A stretch of 6,113 nucleotides of DNA, from assembly GCA_947071285.1 (NCBI GenBank), contig CAMTFK010000265.1, forward strand, positions 1 to 6,113, written 5' to 3'. Position 1 is the stretch's first letter. Each line of letters starts with the position of its first letter. The position numbers and the translations under genes were made by a program. This DNA comes from an uncultured Bacteroides sp. (GTDB lineage Bacteria; Bacteroidota; Bacteroidia; Bacteroidales; Bacteroidaceae). The notes beneath the pieces were generated by a model. It had not been told where the DNA came from and did not search any database. It was given only the letters and a program-made list of their open reading frames with translations. Shown piece by piece: positions 1 through 6,113 of this stretch.

Positions 1-566
1 GAGAATATAGTGCGGTCATACTCTTCACGACGATCTTCAAGTTGACTGGATATAAAATCAAAGTCCGGAATAGGGCGTGAGTAATCATACTCAATGGCAT
101 TGGTATTCAGGCAGACAAACTTGATGCGTCCGGCAATAAAGGCAAAGTTGGGGTCACCAAAAATGGCACGAAAAGTGTCTTCCCCCGTACCGATGCAGTC
201 ATGATTGCCAATCAGGCCGACATAGGGAACTTTCAGCTTGTTCAATATGTCCCGTTGCCACAGGAATTCATCCGTGACTCCGAAGTCGCTAAAGTCTCCA
301 TCGTGGATAACGAAATCAATATCGTTTCGTTTATTGAGGTGGTTAACGAAATCTACGGTTTCATCATACCAACGTTGTGAGTCACTTAGGGTGGCAAAAC
401 GGATAGTGGTTTTATCCTTGCAACTTGCCTCTATCCTTTGAATGTTATAATTATTTATATCCGTCTGACCACTGATGCGCACATCATAGGGATGATAATC
501 TATCATATCACAACCGCTCATGCATAGCCCTATAAGCGGGATGAATAGGAGTTTAGATAGTCTCAT
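1..566 (-). CDS. Lipoprotein calcineurin-like metallophosphoesterase, N-terminal part (runs off left edge)
   Basis: The reverse strand is open from an ATG at 566-564 to the window edge, giving 188 codons with no stop, so the C-terminal part is missing. Residues 1-19 form a lipoprotein signal: a basic start (MRLSK), a hydrophobic core, then MSGC with the lipidated cysteine at 19. The protein is therefore probably membrane-anchored outside the cytoplasm. The phosphoesterase signature follows in order: D62-S-Q64 (first metal motif, with Gln where the classic motif has His), the HDGD segment at 88-91 (second motif), and GNHD at 120-123 (third motif, with the catalytic His/Asp pair). Spacing fits the calcineurin-like fold with a two-metal centre, so the expected activity is phosphoester hydrolysis; the substrate is unknown. 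From memory, Gln in the first motif is common in Bacteroidetes relatives, so I do not read it as inactivating. The start is chosen because the signal peptide begins exactly there. It is divergent from the transporter operon, and no functional link is evident. Confidence 0.88.
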   Translation of the reverse strand, partial: MRLSKLLFIPLIGLCMSGCDMIDYHPYDVRISGQTDINNYNIQRIEASCKDKTTIRFATLSDSQRWYDETVDFVNHLNKRNDIDFVIHDGDFSDFGVTDEFLWQRDILNKLKVPYVGLIGNHDCIGTGEDTFRAIFGDPNFAFIAGRIKFVCLNTNAIEYDYSRPIPDFDFISSQLEDRREEYDRTIF

Positions 567-611
567 GTGTTACAATATTAACGTTATTAGTACCTTTTTG
601 AAAACTGCGGG

Positions 612-619
612 CAAATATA
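612..619 (-). promoter_or_regulatory. Bacteroidetes -7 promoter box for the phosphoesterase
   Basis: On the minus strand this reads TATATTTG, an exact fit to the Bacteroidetes primary sigma factor -7 consensus TAnnTTTG, followed by CCCGC. It would start transcription near 604-606 and give a 5' leader of about 40 bases before the ATG at 566. No clear TTTG -33 element is seen at the usual 19-21 base spacing, so the call rests on the -7 box and its position. Confidence 0.5.
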
Positions 620-695
620 GAGTTTTCTTTTTGATAAATACCTGTCTTATCTTCTTTTTTTCTGTCCCTTTCGTATGAGGTTTCTCTTTACCGGC

Positions 696-712
696 TGTCT
701 AATTTTTGGACG
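696..712. promoter_or_regulatory. Upstream operator copy 1 (imperfect inverted repeat)
   Basis: TGTCTAATTTTTGGACG: the left half TGTCTAAT is identical to the left half of the copy at 717-733, and the right half is degenerate but keeps GAC in the right place (TGTC-N9-GAC). Its centre is about 111 bp upstream of the predicted sigma-54 start site. The identical half-site and fixed 21-bp offset from the next copy suggest binding by two dimers of the same protein. I infer an NtrC-family enhancer-binding protein from the promoter type; the protein itself is not in the window. Confidence 0.6.
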
Positions 713-716
713 GAGG

Positions 717-733
717 TGTCTAATTATTAGACA
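717..733. promoter_or_regulatory. Upstream operator copy 2 (perfect 17-bp inverted repeat)
   Basis: TGTCTAATTATTAGACA is a perfect palindrome with 8-base arms around a central T. It starts 21 bp after the copy at 696-712, two turns of B-DNA, so the two sites face the same side of the helix. It is centred about 90 bp upstream of the predicted sigma-54 transcription start, the normal place for an upstream activating sequence of a sigma-54 activator. It is too far upstream to be a simple repressor site for that promoter. It also lies more than 90 bp behind the -7 box of the divergent gene. Confidence 0.7.
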
Positions 734-756
734 GTAATGGTGGACGTTTGAAAAGC

Positions 757-769
757 TAATTTATTGATA
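757..769 (-). promoter_or_regulatory. Possible IHF/HU-family DNA-bending site
   Basis: The plus strand TAATTTATTGATA is the exact reverse complement of the E. coli IHF consensus WATCAANNNNTTR (TATCAATAAATTA on the minus strand). It lies between the paired operators and the -24 box, where IHF commonly bends sigma-54 promoters to bring activator and polymerase together. Cautions: the region is AT-rich, so a chance match is possible, and Bacteroides HU/IHF-family proteins may not share the E. coli specificity. Confidence 0.35.
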
Positions 770-787
770 ATAAACAGATTTTGTGCT

Positions 788-803
788 TTGGCACGCTTTC
801 TGT
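788..803 (+). promoter_or_regulatory. Sigma-54 (RpoN) -24/-12 promoter of the ABC transporter operon
   Basis: TTGGCACGCTTTCTGT carries a perfect -24 element (TTGGCACG, with GG at 790-791) and, at exactly the canonical spacing, CTGT where the consensus has TTGC. The -12 element thus keeps T and the key G (802) but has T in place of C at 803. Transcription would begin near 814-816, leaving an AT-rich leader of about 60 bases before the ATPase ATG. No good TAnnTTTG/TTTG promoter is seen on this strand in the intergenic region, which supports sigma-54 use. The paired operators upstream are placed as expected for the required activator. Confidence 0.65.
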
Positions 804-875
804 CCTAATATAAACAGGATATAGTAAAACTGTGAACAGTATAAAGAAATAGTAAATAACATAACAAGAAACATT

Positions 876-1553
876 ATGATTGAAATTAATGACATCAGCA
901 AAGTGTTCCGTACAACGGAAGTGGAAACAGTAGCATTGAACCACGTGAACCTCGAAGTGAAAGAGGGAGAGTTTGTAGCCATTATGGGACCATCAGGTTG
1001 TGGCAAATCTACCTTGTTGAATATTCTGGGATTGCTGGATAATCCGACAGAAGGTTCATATAAGCTTTTAGGACAGGAGGTTGGCGATTTGAAAGAAAAA
1101 GAGCGCACACGTGTTCGCAAAGGTAAGTTGGGGTTTGTATTCCAGAGCTTTAACTTGATAGACGAACTGAATGTGTACGAGAATGTGGAGTTGCCTTTAA
1201 CTTATCTCGGCATCAAAGCTTCCGAACGTCGCCGGATGGTGGAAGATATTCTGAAACGTATGAATATCAGTCATCGCGCCAAGCATTTCCCCCAACAACT
1301 TTCCGGTGGTCAGCAACAGCGTGTGGCTATTGCCCGTGCAGTCGTTACTAATCCGAAACTGATACTTGCCGATGAGCCAACCGGTAATCTGGATTCCAAG
1401 AATGGCGCGGAAGTGATGAACTTACTGACCGAACTGAACCGGGAAGGAACCACTATTATCATGGTGACGCACTCACAGCACGATGCAAGCTTTGCTCACC
1501 GCACTGTGCATCTTTTCGATGGTAGTATTGTGGCAAGTGTTGCAACGAATTAA
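876..1553 (+). CDS. ABC transporter ATP-binding protein, MacB/LolD type
   Basis: This is a complete 225-residue nucleotide-binding subunit that would hydrolyse ATP at the cytoplasmic face of the inner membrane to drive the permeases encoded next. All motifs are present: Walker [10 protein letters not shown] (38-46), Q-loop Gln90 (FVFQSFNL), the LSGGQQQR signature (142-149), Walker B LILADEP (162-168) with catalytic Glu167, the D-loop GNLDS (170-174) and the switch His199 (VTHS). The form LNIL-GLLD after Walker A and the ADEPTGNLD block are typical of the LolD/FtsE/MacB group, and the length matches stand-alone members. The start is the first ATG after an AT-rich leader and places the usual first beta strand ([10 protein letters not shown]) at the N terminus; there is no strong Shine-Dalgarno sequence, as is normal in Bacteroides. 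It is the only ATPase seen for two permeases. It ends 11 bp before the next gene. Specific naming (lolD, macB) is not justified. Confidence 0.95.
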   Translation: MIEINDISKVFRTTEVETVALNHVNLEVKEGEFVAIMGPSGCGKSTLLNILGLLDNPTEGSYKLLGQEVGDLKEKERTRVRKGKLGFVFQSFNLIDELNVYENVELPLTYLGIKASERRRMVEDILKRMNISHRAKHFPQQLSGGQQQRVAIARAVVTNPKLILADEPTGNLDSKNGAEVMNLLTELNREGTTIIMVTHSQHDASFAHRTVHLFDGSIVASVATN

Positions 1554-1564
1554 TAAAGAATGTA

Positions 1565-3874
1565 ATGAAACAAATCTACTACGTAATACAAACCTTGCTG
1601 CGTGGGCGTGGCTCGAATATCATCAAAATAGTTTCCCTTGGCTTGGGATTGACGATGAGTATTCTGCTGTTTTCCCGTGTAGCCTTTGAGCAAAGTTATG
1701 ATACTTGTTATAAAGATTATGATAATCTGTATCAGATATTTTCCATATTCTCTGCTGATGGAGAACAATTTGAACCTCAGAAGCAGAATTGTGGCCCGGT
1801 AGCGGGTGCCATTCTTGAGAACTTCCCGAAGGAAGTGGAGGCAGCTACCAGTATTGCTTATTTCATTGGCGGACCGCTGTATAATGGCAACGTTCGTTTC
1901 GATGATGGAAAACTGCTGGCCGACTCGCTTTTCTTCCGTACTATGGGCATTGAAGTGCTGAGTGGAAATCCGGAAAAGGAATTGGTACAGCCGGATGTCA
2001 TTTTTCTGAGTGACCGTTTAGCACAGAAAATTTTTGGTGATGAGGACCCCATCGGGAAAGTGTTAAGTTACAACAAAGAGCTACAATTTACAGTGAAGGG
2101 CACCTATGCTGCCTTGCCGGAAAACGCCACAATGCGTCCAGAGGGAGTTGTATCCATGCCCACTGCCTGGAGTCGTGGTTGGGGTAACTATTCTTGGCGC
2201 GGAGGTGACAGTTATTACGAATATATCCGCTTCCGTCCGGGAGCCGACAAAGAAGTAGTGAATGCCCGTCTGGATGCCATGATTCAGAAATATCGTCCGG
2301 AAGAAGACAAGAAAGCTTATGGCTACACTGCCTTTGTGAAGCCTATTCGCGATGTGTATCGTAACGAAGACCAAGTGAAACGTATGGACAGTATCATGAG
2401 CATTCTTGCCCTTGCTATTCTTTTTATTGCAGCGCTAAACTATGTGCTGATATCCATTTCTTCGCTTACTTACCGCGCTAAAGCAGTGGGCGTGCATAAG
2501 TGCAGTGGTGCAAGCGGAGGCACAGTATTTTCCATGTTCCTGCTGGAGACAGGTATCATTATCATACTTGCCTTGATGCTGATGGGGCTGATATTGCTTA
2601 ACTTCCAGGAGTTCATCGAAGATACCACTGCTGCCAAACTAAGTGTACTCTTTGCACTAGATCGTATCTGGGTACCGCTTGCCGTAGCTTTGGTTCTGTT
2701 CATAGTGGGTGGGGTGTTGCCAGGTAGGTTATTTGCCCGGATACCCGTGTCACAAGTCTTTCGCCGCTACACGGAAGGAAAGAAAGGCTGGAAACGTCCG
2801 TTGCTTTTCGTTCAGTTTGCAGGCGTGGCTTTCATCTGCGGACTGATGTACGTGGTAATGGCACAATACAATTATGTGAAAGATAAAGATATGGGCTACA
2901 ACCCACGCCGTGTAGCAGTGGGGGGAGCTTATTTTGGTAAAGGCGAAGAAAGTGAACCAGCGTTGCAGTTCTTTCGTGGACTACCTTATGTGGAAGAGGT
3001 ATCTTGTGCCGTCAGTACCCCTATCTGGAGTTATAGTGGCTCGATGATTCAAGGTGAGAGTGGACAATCGCTTTTCTCAACTCGTACCAGCCATGCGCCT
3101 GAAGATTATTTTAAGATGATGGGCATGACCATGAAGGAGGGTCGCCCTGCACGTGCTACGGATGAAATCGTAGTGAACGAGGCTTTTGTGGAGCGGATGC
3201 GTTGGGGAGATAAAGCTCTGAATCACCCGTTGCGTATGGAAGGTGAAAATTATAAAGTGGTAGGTATACTGAAAGACTTTCATATAGGTTCCTTTTACCA
3301 ACCGCAGGATGTCATTATCTTCGGTTATACCCGTACCTTTGGTAACACCGTTCACGTACGGCTTAAGGAACCTTTTGCAGAGAATCTGCGTCGCCTGAAT
3401 AAAGATGTATCTGAGGCATATCCGGACAAAACAATAGATTTCGACGGAATGGAGCAACAGATACTGGAGGGATATAATGCTGTGCGCGTGTTTAGTAATG
3501 CCACCATATTGGCGGCAGTGACCATGTTCTTTATCATGCTGATGGGCTTGATAGGTTACACCACAGACGAGGTGCGCCGTCGTTCAAAGGAAATTGCCAT
3601 TCGCAAGGTGAACGGGGCGGAATCTATGGGCATACTGGAATTGCTCTCTAAAGACATACTTTATGTAGCCGGACCTGCCGTTATCATTGGTACGCTTGCT
3701 TCGTGGTATATTAATGGGATTTGGATGGACCAGTTTGCCACACAAGTGCCGCTTACCTGGGTTGTATATGTGCTGATTGCATTAGTCATTTTGATTATCA
3801 TAGTCGCTTGCGTCATCTGGAAATCCTGGAAAATTGCGAATGAAAATCCGGTGAACAGTATCAAGAGCGAATAA
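1565..3874 (+). CDS. FtsX/MacB-type ABC transporter permease, copy 1 (two MacB-like halves)
   Basis: This is a complete 769-residue inner-membrane permease. By eye it has about eight membrane segments: 18-40, 277-300, 320-346, 368-390, 412-432, 643-666, 696-716 and 730-752. Large periplasmic domains lie at about 41-275 (MacB-like) and 433-640. Each half ends in an FtsX-type three-helix unit; the cytoplasmic loops that should contact the ATPase are YRAKAVGVHKCSGASGG (303-319) and RRRSKEIAIRKVNGAE (671-686), the second a hallmark of FtsX-domain permeases. A basic cytoplasmic linker at 391-412 joins the halves. This duplicated form of nearly 800 residues is common in Bacteroidetes, unlike the four-helix E. 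coli MacB or LolC/E. It should work as a homo- or heterodimer with the ATPase encoded 11 bp upstream, transmitting force to the periplasm rather than forming a classic import channel; the substrate is unknown. The start MKQIYYVIQT is supported by the identical start of the next gene. Confidence 0.93.
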   Translation: MKQIYYVIQTLLRGRGSNIIKIVSLGLGLTMSILLFSRVAFEQSYDTCYKDYDNLYQIFSIFSADGEQFEPQKQNCGPVAGAILENFPKEVEAATSIAYFIGGPLYNGNVRFDDGKLLADSLFFRTMGIEVLSGNPEKELVQPDVIFLSDRLAQKIFGDEDPIGKVLSYNKELQFTVKGTYAALPENATMRPEGVVSMPTAWSRGWGNYSWRGGDSYYEYIRFRPGADKEVVNARLDAMIQKYRPEEDKKAYGYTAFVKPIRDVYRNEDQVKRMDSIMSILALAILFIAALNYVLISISSLTYRAKAVGVHKCSGASGGTVFSMFLLETGIIIILALMLMGLILLNFQEFIEDTTAAKLSVLFALDRIWVPLAVALVLFIVGGVLPGRLFARIPVSQVFRRYTEGKKGWKRPLLFVQFAGVAFICGLMYVVMAQYNYVKDKDMGYNPRRVAVGGAYFGKGEESEPALQFFRGLPYVEEVSCAVSTPIWSYSGSMIQGESGQSLFSTRTSHAPEDYFKMMGMTMKEGRPARATDEIVVNEAFVERMRWGDKALNHPLRMEGENYKVVGILKDFHIGSFYQPQDVIIFGYTRTFGNTVHVRLKEPFAENLRRLNKDVSEAYPDKTIDFDGMEQQILEGYNAVRVFSNATILAAVTMFFIMLMGLIGYTTDEVRRRSKEIAIRKVNGAESMGILELLSKDILYVAGPAVIIGTLASWYINGIWMDQFATQVPLTWVVYVLIALVILIIIVACVIWKSWKIANENPVNSIKSE

Positions 3875-3888
3875 AGAAATTTTAGAGT

Positions 3889-6113
3889 ATGAAGCAAATC
3901 TATTATGTCATTCAAACGTTGCTGCGCGGTCGCGGTTCTAATGTCATCAAAGTAATTTCCCTTGGGTTGGCTCTGACAATGAGTATCCTGCTTTTCGCCC
4001 GCGTGGCATTTGAGAAGAGTTGTAATACCTGCTACAAGGACTATGACCAACTCTATCAGGTGCTTTCCGTCTGGACCGTAGATGGAGAACGTGACGACGA
4101 ACCCAACGAGATGAACTTACCGGTAGTGGCAGGATTCATTCTTGAGAATTTTCCGGATGAAGTGGAATCTGCCGTCAATGTCTGTAAGTACATGGTCTTT
4201 GGTCCGTTGTATAATGGTAGTGTACGTTTCAGTGACTATAAGGTTATGGCTGATTCTCTTTTCTTCCGTACTATGGGGATTGAGGTGCTGACGGGAGATG
4301 CCGTACGGGAACTGCAACAGAAAGATGTTGTCTTCCTCAGTGACCGCTTGGCCCGGAAAATGTTCGGTGATGAAAATCCCATCGGGAAAGTGATAAATTA
4401 TGATAAACAGATACAACTGACAGTGAAGGGCACATACGCAGCTCTACCGGAAAACGCAACCATGAATCCTGAAGCTGTCATCTCCATAGCCACAGGATGG
4501 AGCCGTGAGTGGGCGGAGAATACTTGGCAAGGCGGAGATTCTTACTTCCAGTATATCCGTCTGCGCCCGGGCGTGAAAATAGATGTTGAGAAGTTCAATG
4601 CCCGTCTGGATGCTGTTATCCAGAATTATATTCCACAGGAAGAAAAAGAGAGTGTGGGGTACACGGCTGTGATACAGCCTATTCGTGAGGTATATCTCAA
4701 TAGCGATACGGTAAAGAGCATGATTTCTATTATGAGTCTTCTTGGTTTTGCCATTCTCTTTATAGCTGCATTGAATTATGTTCTCATCTCTGTTTCTTCG
4801 CTTTCCTATCGTGCTAAAGCTGTGGGGGTACATAAATGTAATGGTGCTTCGGGTGGTTCGGTTTTCGGTATGTTCCTATTGGAAACAGGTGCTATTATTT
4901 TACTATCGATAGGGGTGATGGTGTTGTTGTTGCTCAACTTCCGCGAAATAATAGAAGAGACTATGGAAGTTCAGCTAACCTCCCTTTTTGTATTGGGGCG
5001 CATTTGGGTGCCGATGCTGGTGGTGCTTGTGTTATTCGTCATAGGTGGTGTATTGCCCGGACGAATGTTTGCCCGTATACCGGTATCTCAGGTATTCCGC
5101 CGATACACCGAAGGTAAGAAGGGCTGGAAACGTCCGCTACTTTTTATTCAGTTCATGGGAGTAGCCTTCATCTGCGGACTGATGTGTGTGGTGATGGCAC
5201 AATATCACTATGTGCTGAATAAGGAGACAGGTTACAATGCAAAGCATGTAGTTGTTGGCGATCTACAGTTTGCCGATGATGCGGAAAGGGATGTAGCCCG
5301 TCAGTTTTTCCGTGGTTTGCCTTATGTAGAAGTTGTCGAATCGGCAAGCTATCCGCCATGTATCGGAATGAGTGGCATGATGATACTGAATGAAAGCGGT
5401 AAATCTATCTTTTCGTCACGCTATTGCGTGGAGACCGAAGGCTATCCGCAAATGATGGGAATGGTGCTGAAAGAAGGACGCATGGCGCGTGAACGTAATG
5501 AAGCTGTAGTGAATGAGACTTTTGCCCGGATAATGCGTTGGGGAGATGAAATCCTGGGGCGTGTGGTACACAATAGTCATACCAGCCTTGGTGATCTCAA
5601 GGTAGTGGGAGTGTTGAAAGACTTTCATACAGCTTCTTTCTATGTTCCGCAACAACCGCTTATTGTCCGGTGTGGTAAGTTTGGCAATAGCATTCATATT
5701 CGCCTGAAAGAGCCTTTTGTCGAGAACCTGGGTAAACTGAACAGTCAGGCGTCCGAAGCCTTTCCGGGTAAAACCGTTGACTTTTATCCGTTGGAACAGG
5801 AGATGCAGGAGGCGTATAGCATTGTACGTGTCTTCCGCGATGCCACCATATTGGCAGCCGTCGTGATGCTTTTTGTAATGCTGATGGGATTGGTCGGTTA
5901 CACTACCGACGAAGTACGTCGCCGTTCCAAAGAAATTGCTATCCGTAAGGTGAATGGTGCTGAAGCATCAACTATATTGGAATTGTTGTCGCGTGACGTG
6001 CTTTATGTGGCAGGACCGGCAGTTATTATCGGTGCCGTAAGCTCGTGGTATGTCAACAGGATATGGATGGACCTTTTTGCGGTGCAGGTACCGTTAGGCT
6101 GGCCTGTATATGT
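3889..6113 (+). CDS. FtsX/MacB-type ABC transporter permease, copy 2, partial at right edge
   Basis: An ATG at 3889 opens a frame that stays open to the window end (741 codons plus two bases). By alignment with the upstream permease only about the last 34 residues are missing. Architecture is the same: a first membrane segment at about 18-40, a MacB-like periplasmic domain to about 280, three membrane segments (about 283-306, 324-350, 372-395), a linker, a fifth segment at 417-437, a second periplasmic domain to about 646, and the C-terminal FtsX unit with RRRSKEIAIRKVNGAE at 677-692. By eye it is roughly two-thirds identical to copy 1. The first ten residues, the linker QVFRRYTEGKKGWKRPLLF (401-419) and the C-terminal coupling loop are identical; the second periplasmic domain is much less alike. 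Many codon differences in conserved blocks are silent, so both copies appear to be kept functional. It carries extra cysteines, including a CxxC at 45-48 just after the first membrane segment. The 14-bp gap from copy 1 implies co-transcription. Confidence 0.92.
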   Translation, partial: MKQIYYVIQTLLRGRGSNVIKVISLGLALTMSILLFARVAFEKSCNTCYKDYDQLYQVLSVWTVDGERDDEPNEMNLPVVAGFILENFPDEVESAVNVCKYMVFGPLYNGSVRFSDYKVMADSLFFRTMGIEVLTGDAVRELQQKDVVFLSDRLARKMFGDENPIGKVINYDKQIQLTVKGTYAALPENATMNPEAVISIATGWSREWAENTWQGGDSYFQYIRLRPGVKIDVEKFNARLDAVIQNYIPQEEKESVGYTAVIQPIREVYLNSDTVKSMISIMSLLGFAILFIAALNYVLISVSSLSYRAKAVGVHKCNGASGGSVFGMFLLETGAIILLSIGVMVLLLLNFREIIEETMEVQLTSLFVLGRIWVPMLVVLVLFVIGGVLPGRMFARIPVSQVFRRYTEGKKGWKRPLLFIQFMGVAFICGLMCVVMAQYHYVLNKETGYNAKHVVVGDLQFADDAERDVARQFFRGLPYVEVVESASYPPCIGMSGMMILNESGKSIFSSRYCVETEGYPQMMGMVLKEGRMARERNEAVVNETFARIMRWGDEILGRVVHNSHTSLGDLKVVGVLKDFHTASFYVPQQPLIVRCGKFGNSIHIRLKEPFVENLGKLNSQASEAFPGKTVDFYPLEQEMQEAYSIVRVFRDATILAAVVMLFVMLMGLVGYTTDEVRRRSKEIAIRKVNGAEASTILELLSRDVLYVAGPAVIIGAVSSWYVNRIWMDLFAVQVPLGWPVY

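Larger units (their letters stand above)
567..875. other. Divergent intergenic control region
   Basis: This non-coding stretch separates the leftward phosphoesterase from the rightward ABC operon. The left third (567-690) holds a -7 type promoter box for the leftward gene and a long T-rich tract without obvious structure. The middle (695-733) holds two tandem inverted repeats. The right part holds an IHF-consensus match, a sigma-54-like promoter and an AT-rich 5' leader of about 60 bases that ends at the ATPase start. I see no convincing small gene, terminator or riboswitch fold. A short open frame on the minus strand here reads only across promoter DNA and into the 5' end of the ATPase gene. 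Confidence 0.85.

Noticed and set aside
238..441. Plus-strand open frame of 67 codons
   Set aside because: It lies antisense within the phosphoesterase coding sequence, has a Ser/Arg-rich composition with no domain, and is explained as a shadow of the real gene.
700..708. TAATTTTTG as a possible -7 box for the ABC operon
   Set aside because: The spacing inside the element is one base too long for TAnnTTTG, it falls inside the operator, and it is about 170 bases from the start codon; the -24/-12 element fits better.
756..1120. Two minus-strand open frames spanning the promoter and the 5' part of the ATPase gene
   Set aside because: They cover the sigma-54 promoter, leader and Walker A coding region; the translations have no recognisable features and run antisense to a well-supported gene.
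1483..1689. Plus-strand frame overlapping the ATPase end and the first permease start
   Set aside because: It reads out of frame through two strongly supported genes and has no motif of its own.
3875..3888. Possible terminator or separate promoter between the two permease genes
   Set aside because: The 14-base gap holds no inverted repeat or promoter element; it is a plain intra-operon spacer.
1550..4050. Two similar minus-strand frames (1550-1768 and 3661-4050) that look like a conserved antisense protein family
   Set aside because: Their similarity is fully explained by being antisense to the matching 5' ends of the two paralogous permease genes.
1565..6113. The long repeat as an assembly artefact or recent duplication
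   Set aside because: The two copies differ throughout with mostly in-frame, often silent changes and a few small in-frame length differences, so they are genuine old paralogues.

Overview
The window looks like a chromosomal stretch from Bacteroides or a close relative (order Bacteroidales). The evidence is: AT-rich 5' leaders without clear Shine-Dalgarno sequences; a Bacteroidetes-type -7 box (TATATTTG) upstream of the leftmost gene; a lipoprotein metallophosphoesterase of a kind common in that group; and a tandem series of long FtsX/MacB-type permeases behind one ATPase, a layout typical of Bacteroidetes. The assignment rests on pattern recognition, not on a search.

Layout. (1) 1-566, minus strand: the N-terminal 188 codons of a lipoprotein calcineurin-like phosphoesterase that runs off the left edge. 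(2) 567-875: a divergent intergenic region of about 310 bp. It holds a -7 promoter box for the phosphoesterase. For the rightward operon it holds what reads as a full sigma-54 control region: two inverted repeats of the TGTC-N9-GAC type spaced exactly 21 bp apart, then an IHF-consensus match, then a -24/-12 promoter (TTGGCACG-N4-CTGT). (3) 876-1553, plus: an intact ABC ATPase of the MacB/LolD type. (4) 1565-3874, plus: an intact 769-residue permease with two MacB-like periplasmic domains and about eight membrane segments. (5) 3889-6113, plus: a second permease, a diverged tandem copy of the first, open to the right edge (741 codons seen) and lacking only about its last 34 residues.

How the genes work together. 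The three rightward genes are separated by only 11 and 14 bp and most likely form one operon starting at the sigma-54 promoter. The ATPase would power one or both permeases. By family analogy these act as mechanotransmission-type (type VII) transporters in the inner membrane, for export or envelope upkeep; the substrate cannot be read from the sequence. No regulator, adaptor (HlyD-like) or outer-membrane (TolC-like) gene lies in the window; these may lie to the right.

The most interesting signal is the control region, which implies an NtrC-family activator switching on the transporter. Second is the way the two permeases diverge: cytoplasmic coupling segments are almost unchanged while the second periplasmic domain is strongly different. 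No mobile element, RNA gene, CRISPR array or broken gene was seen.
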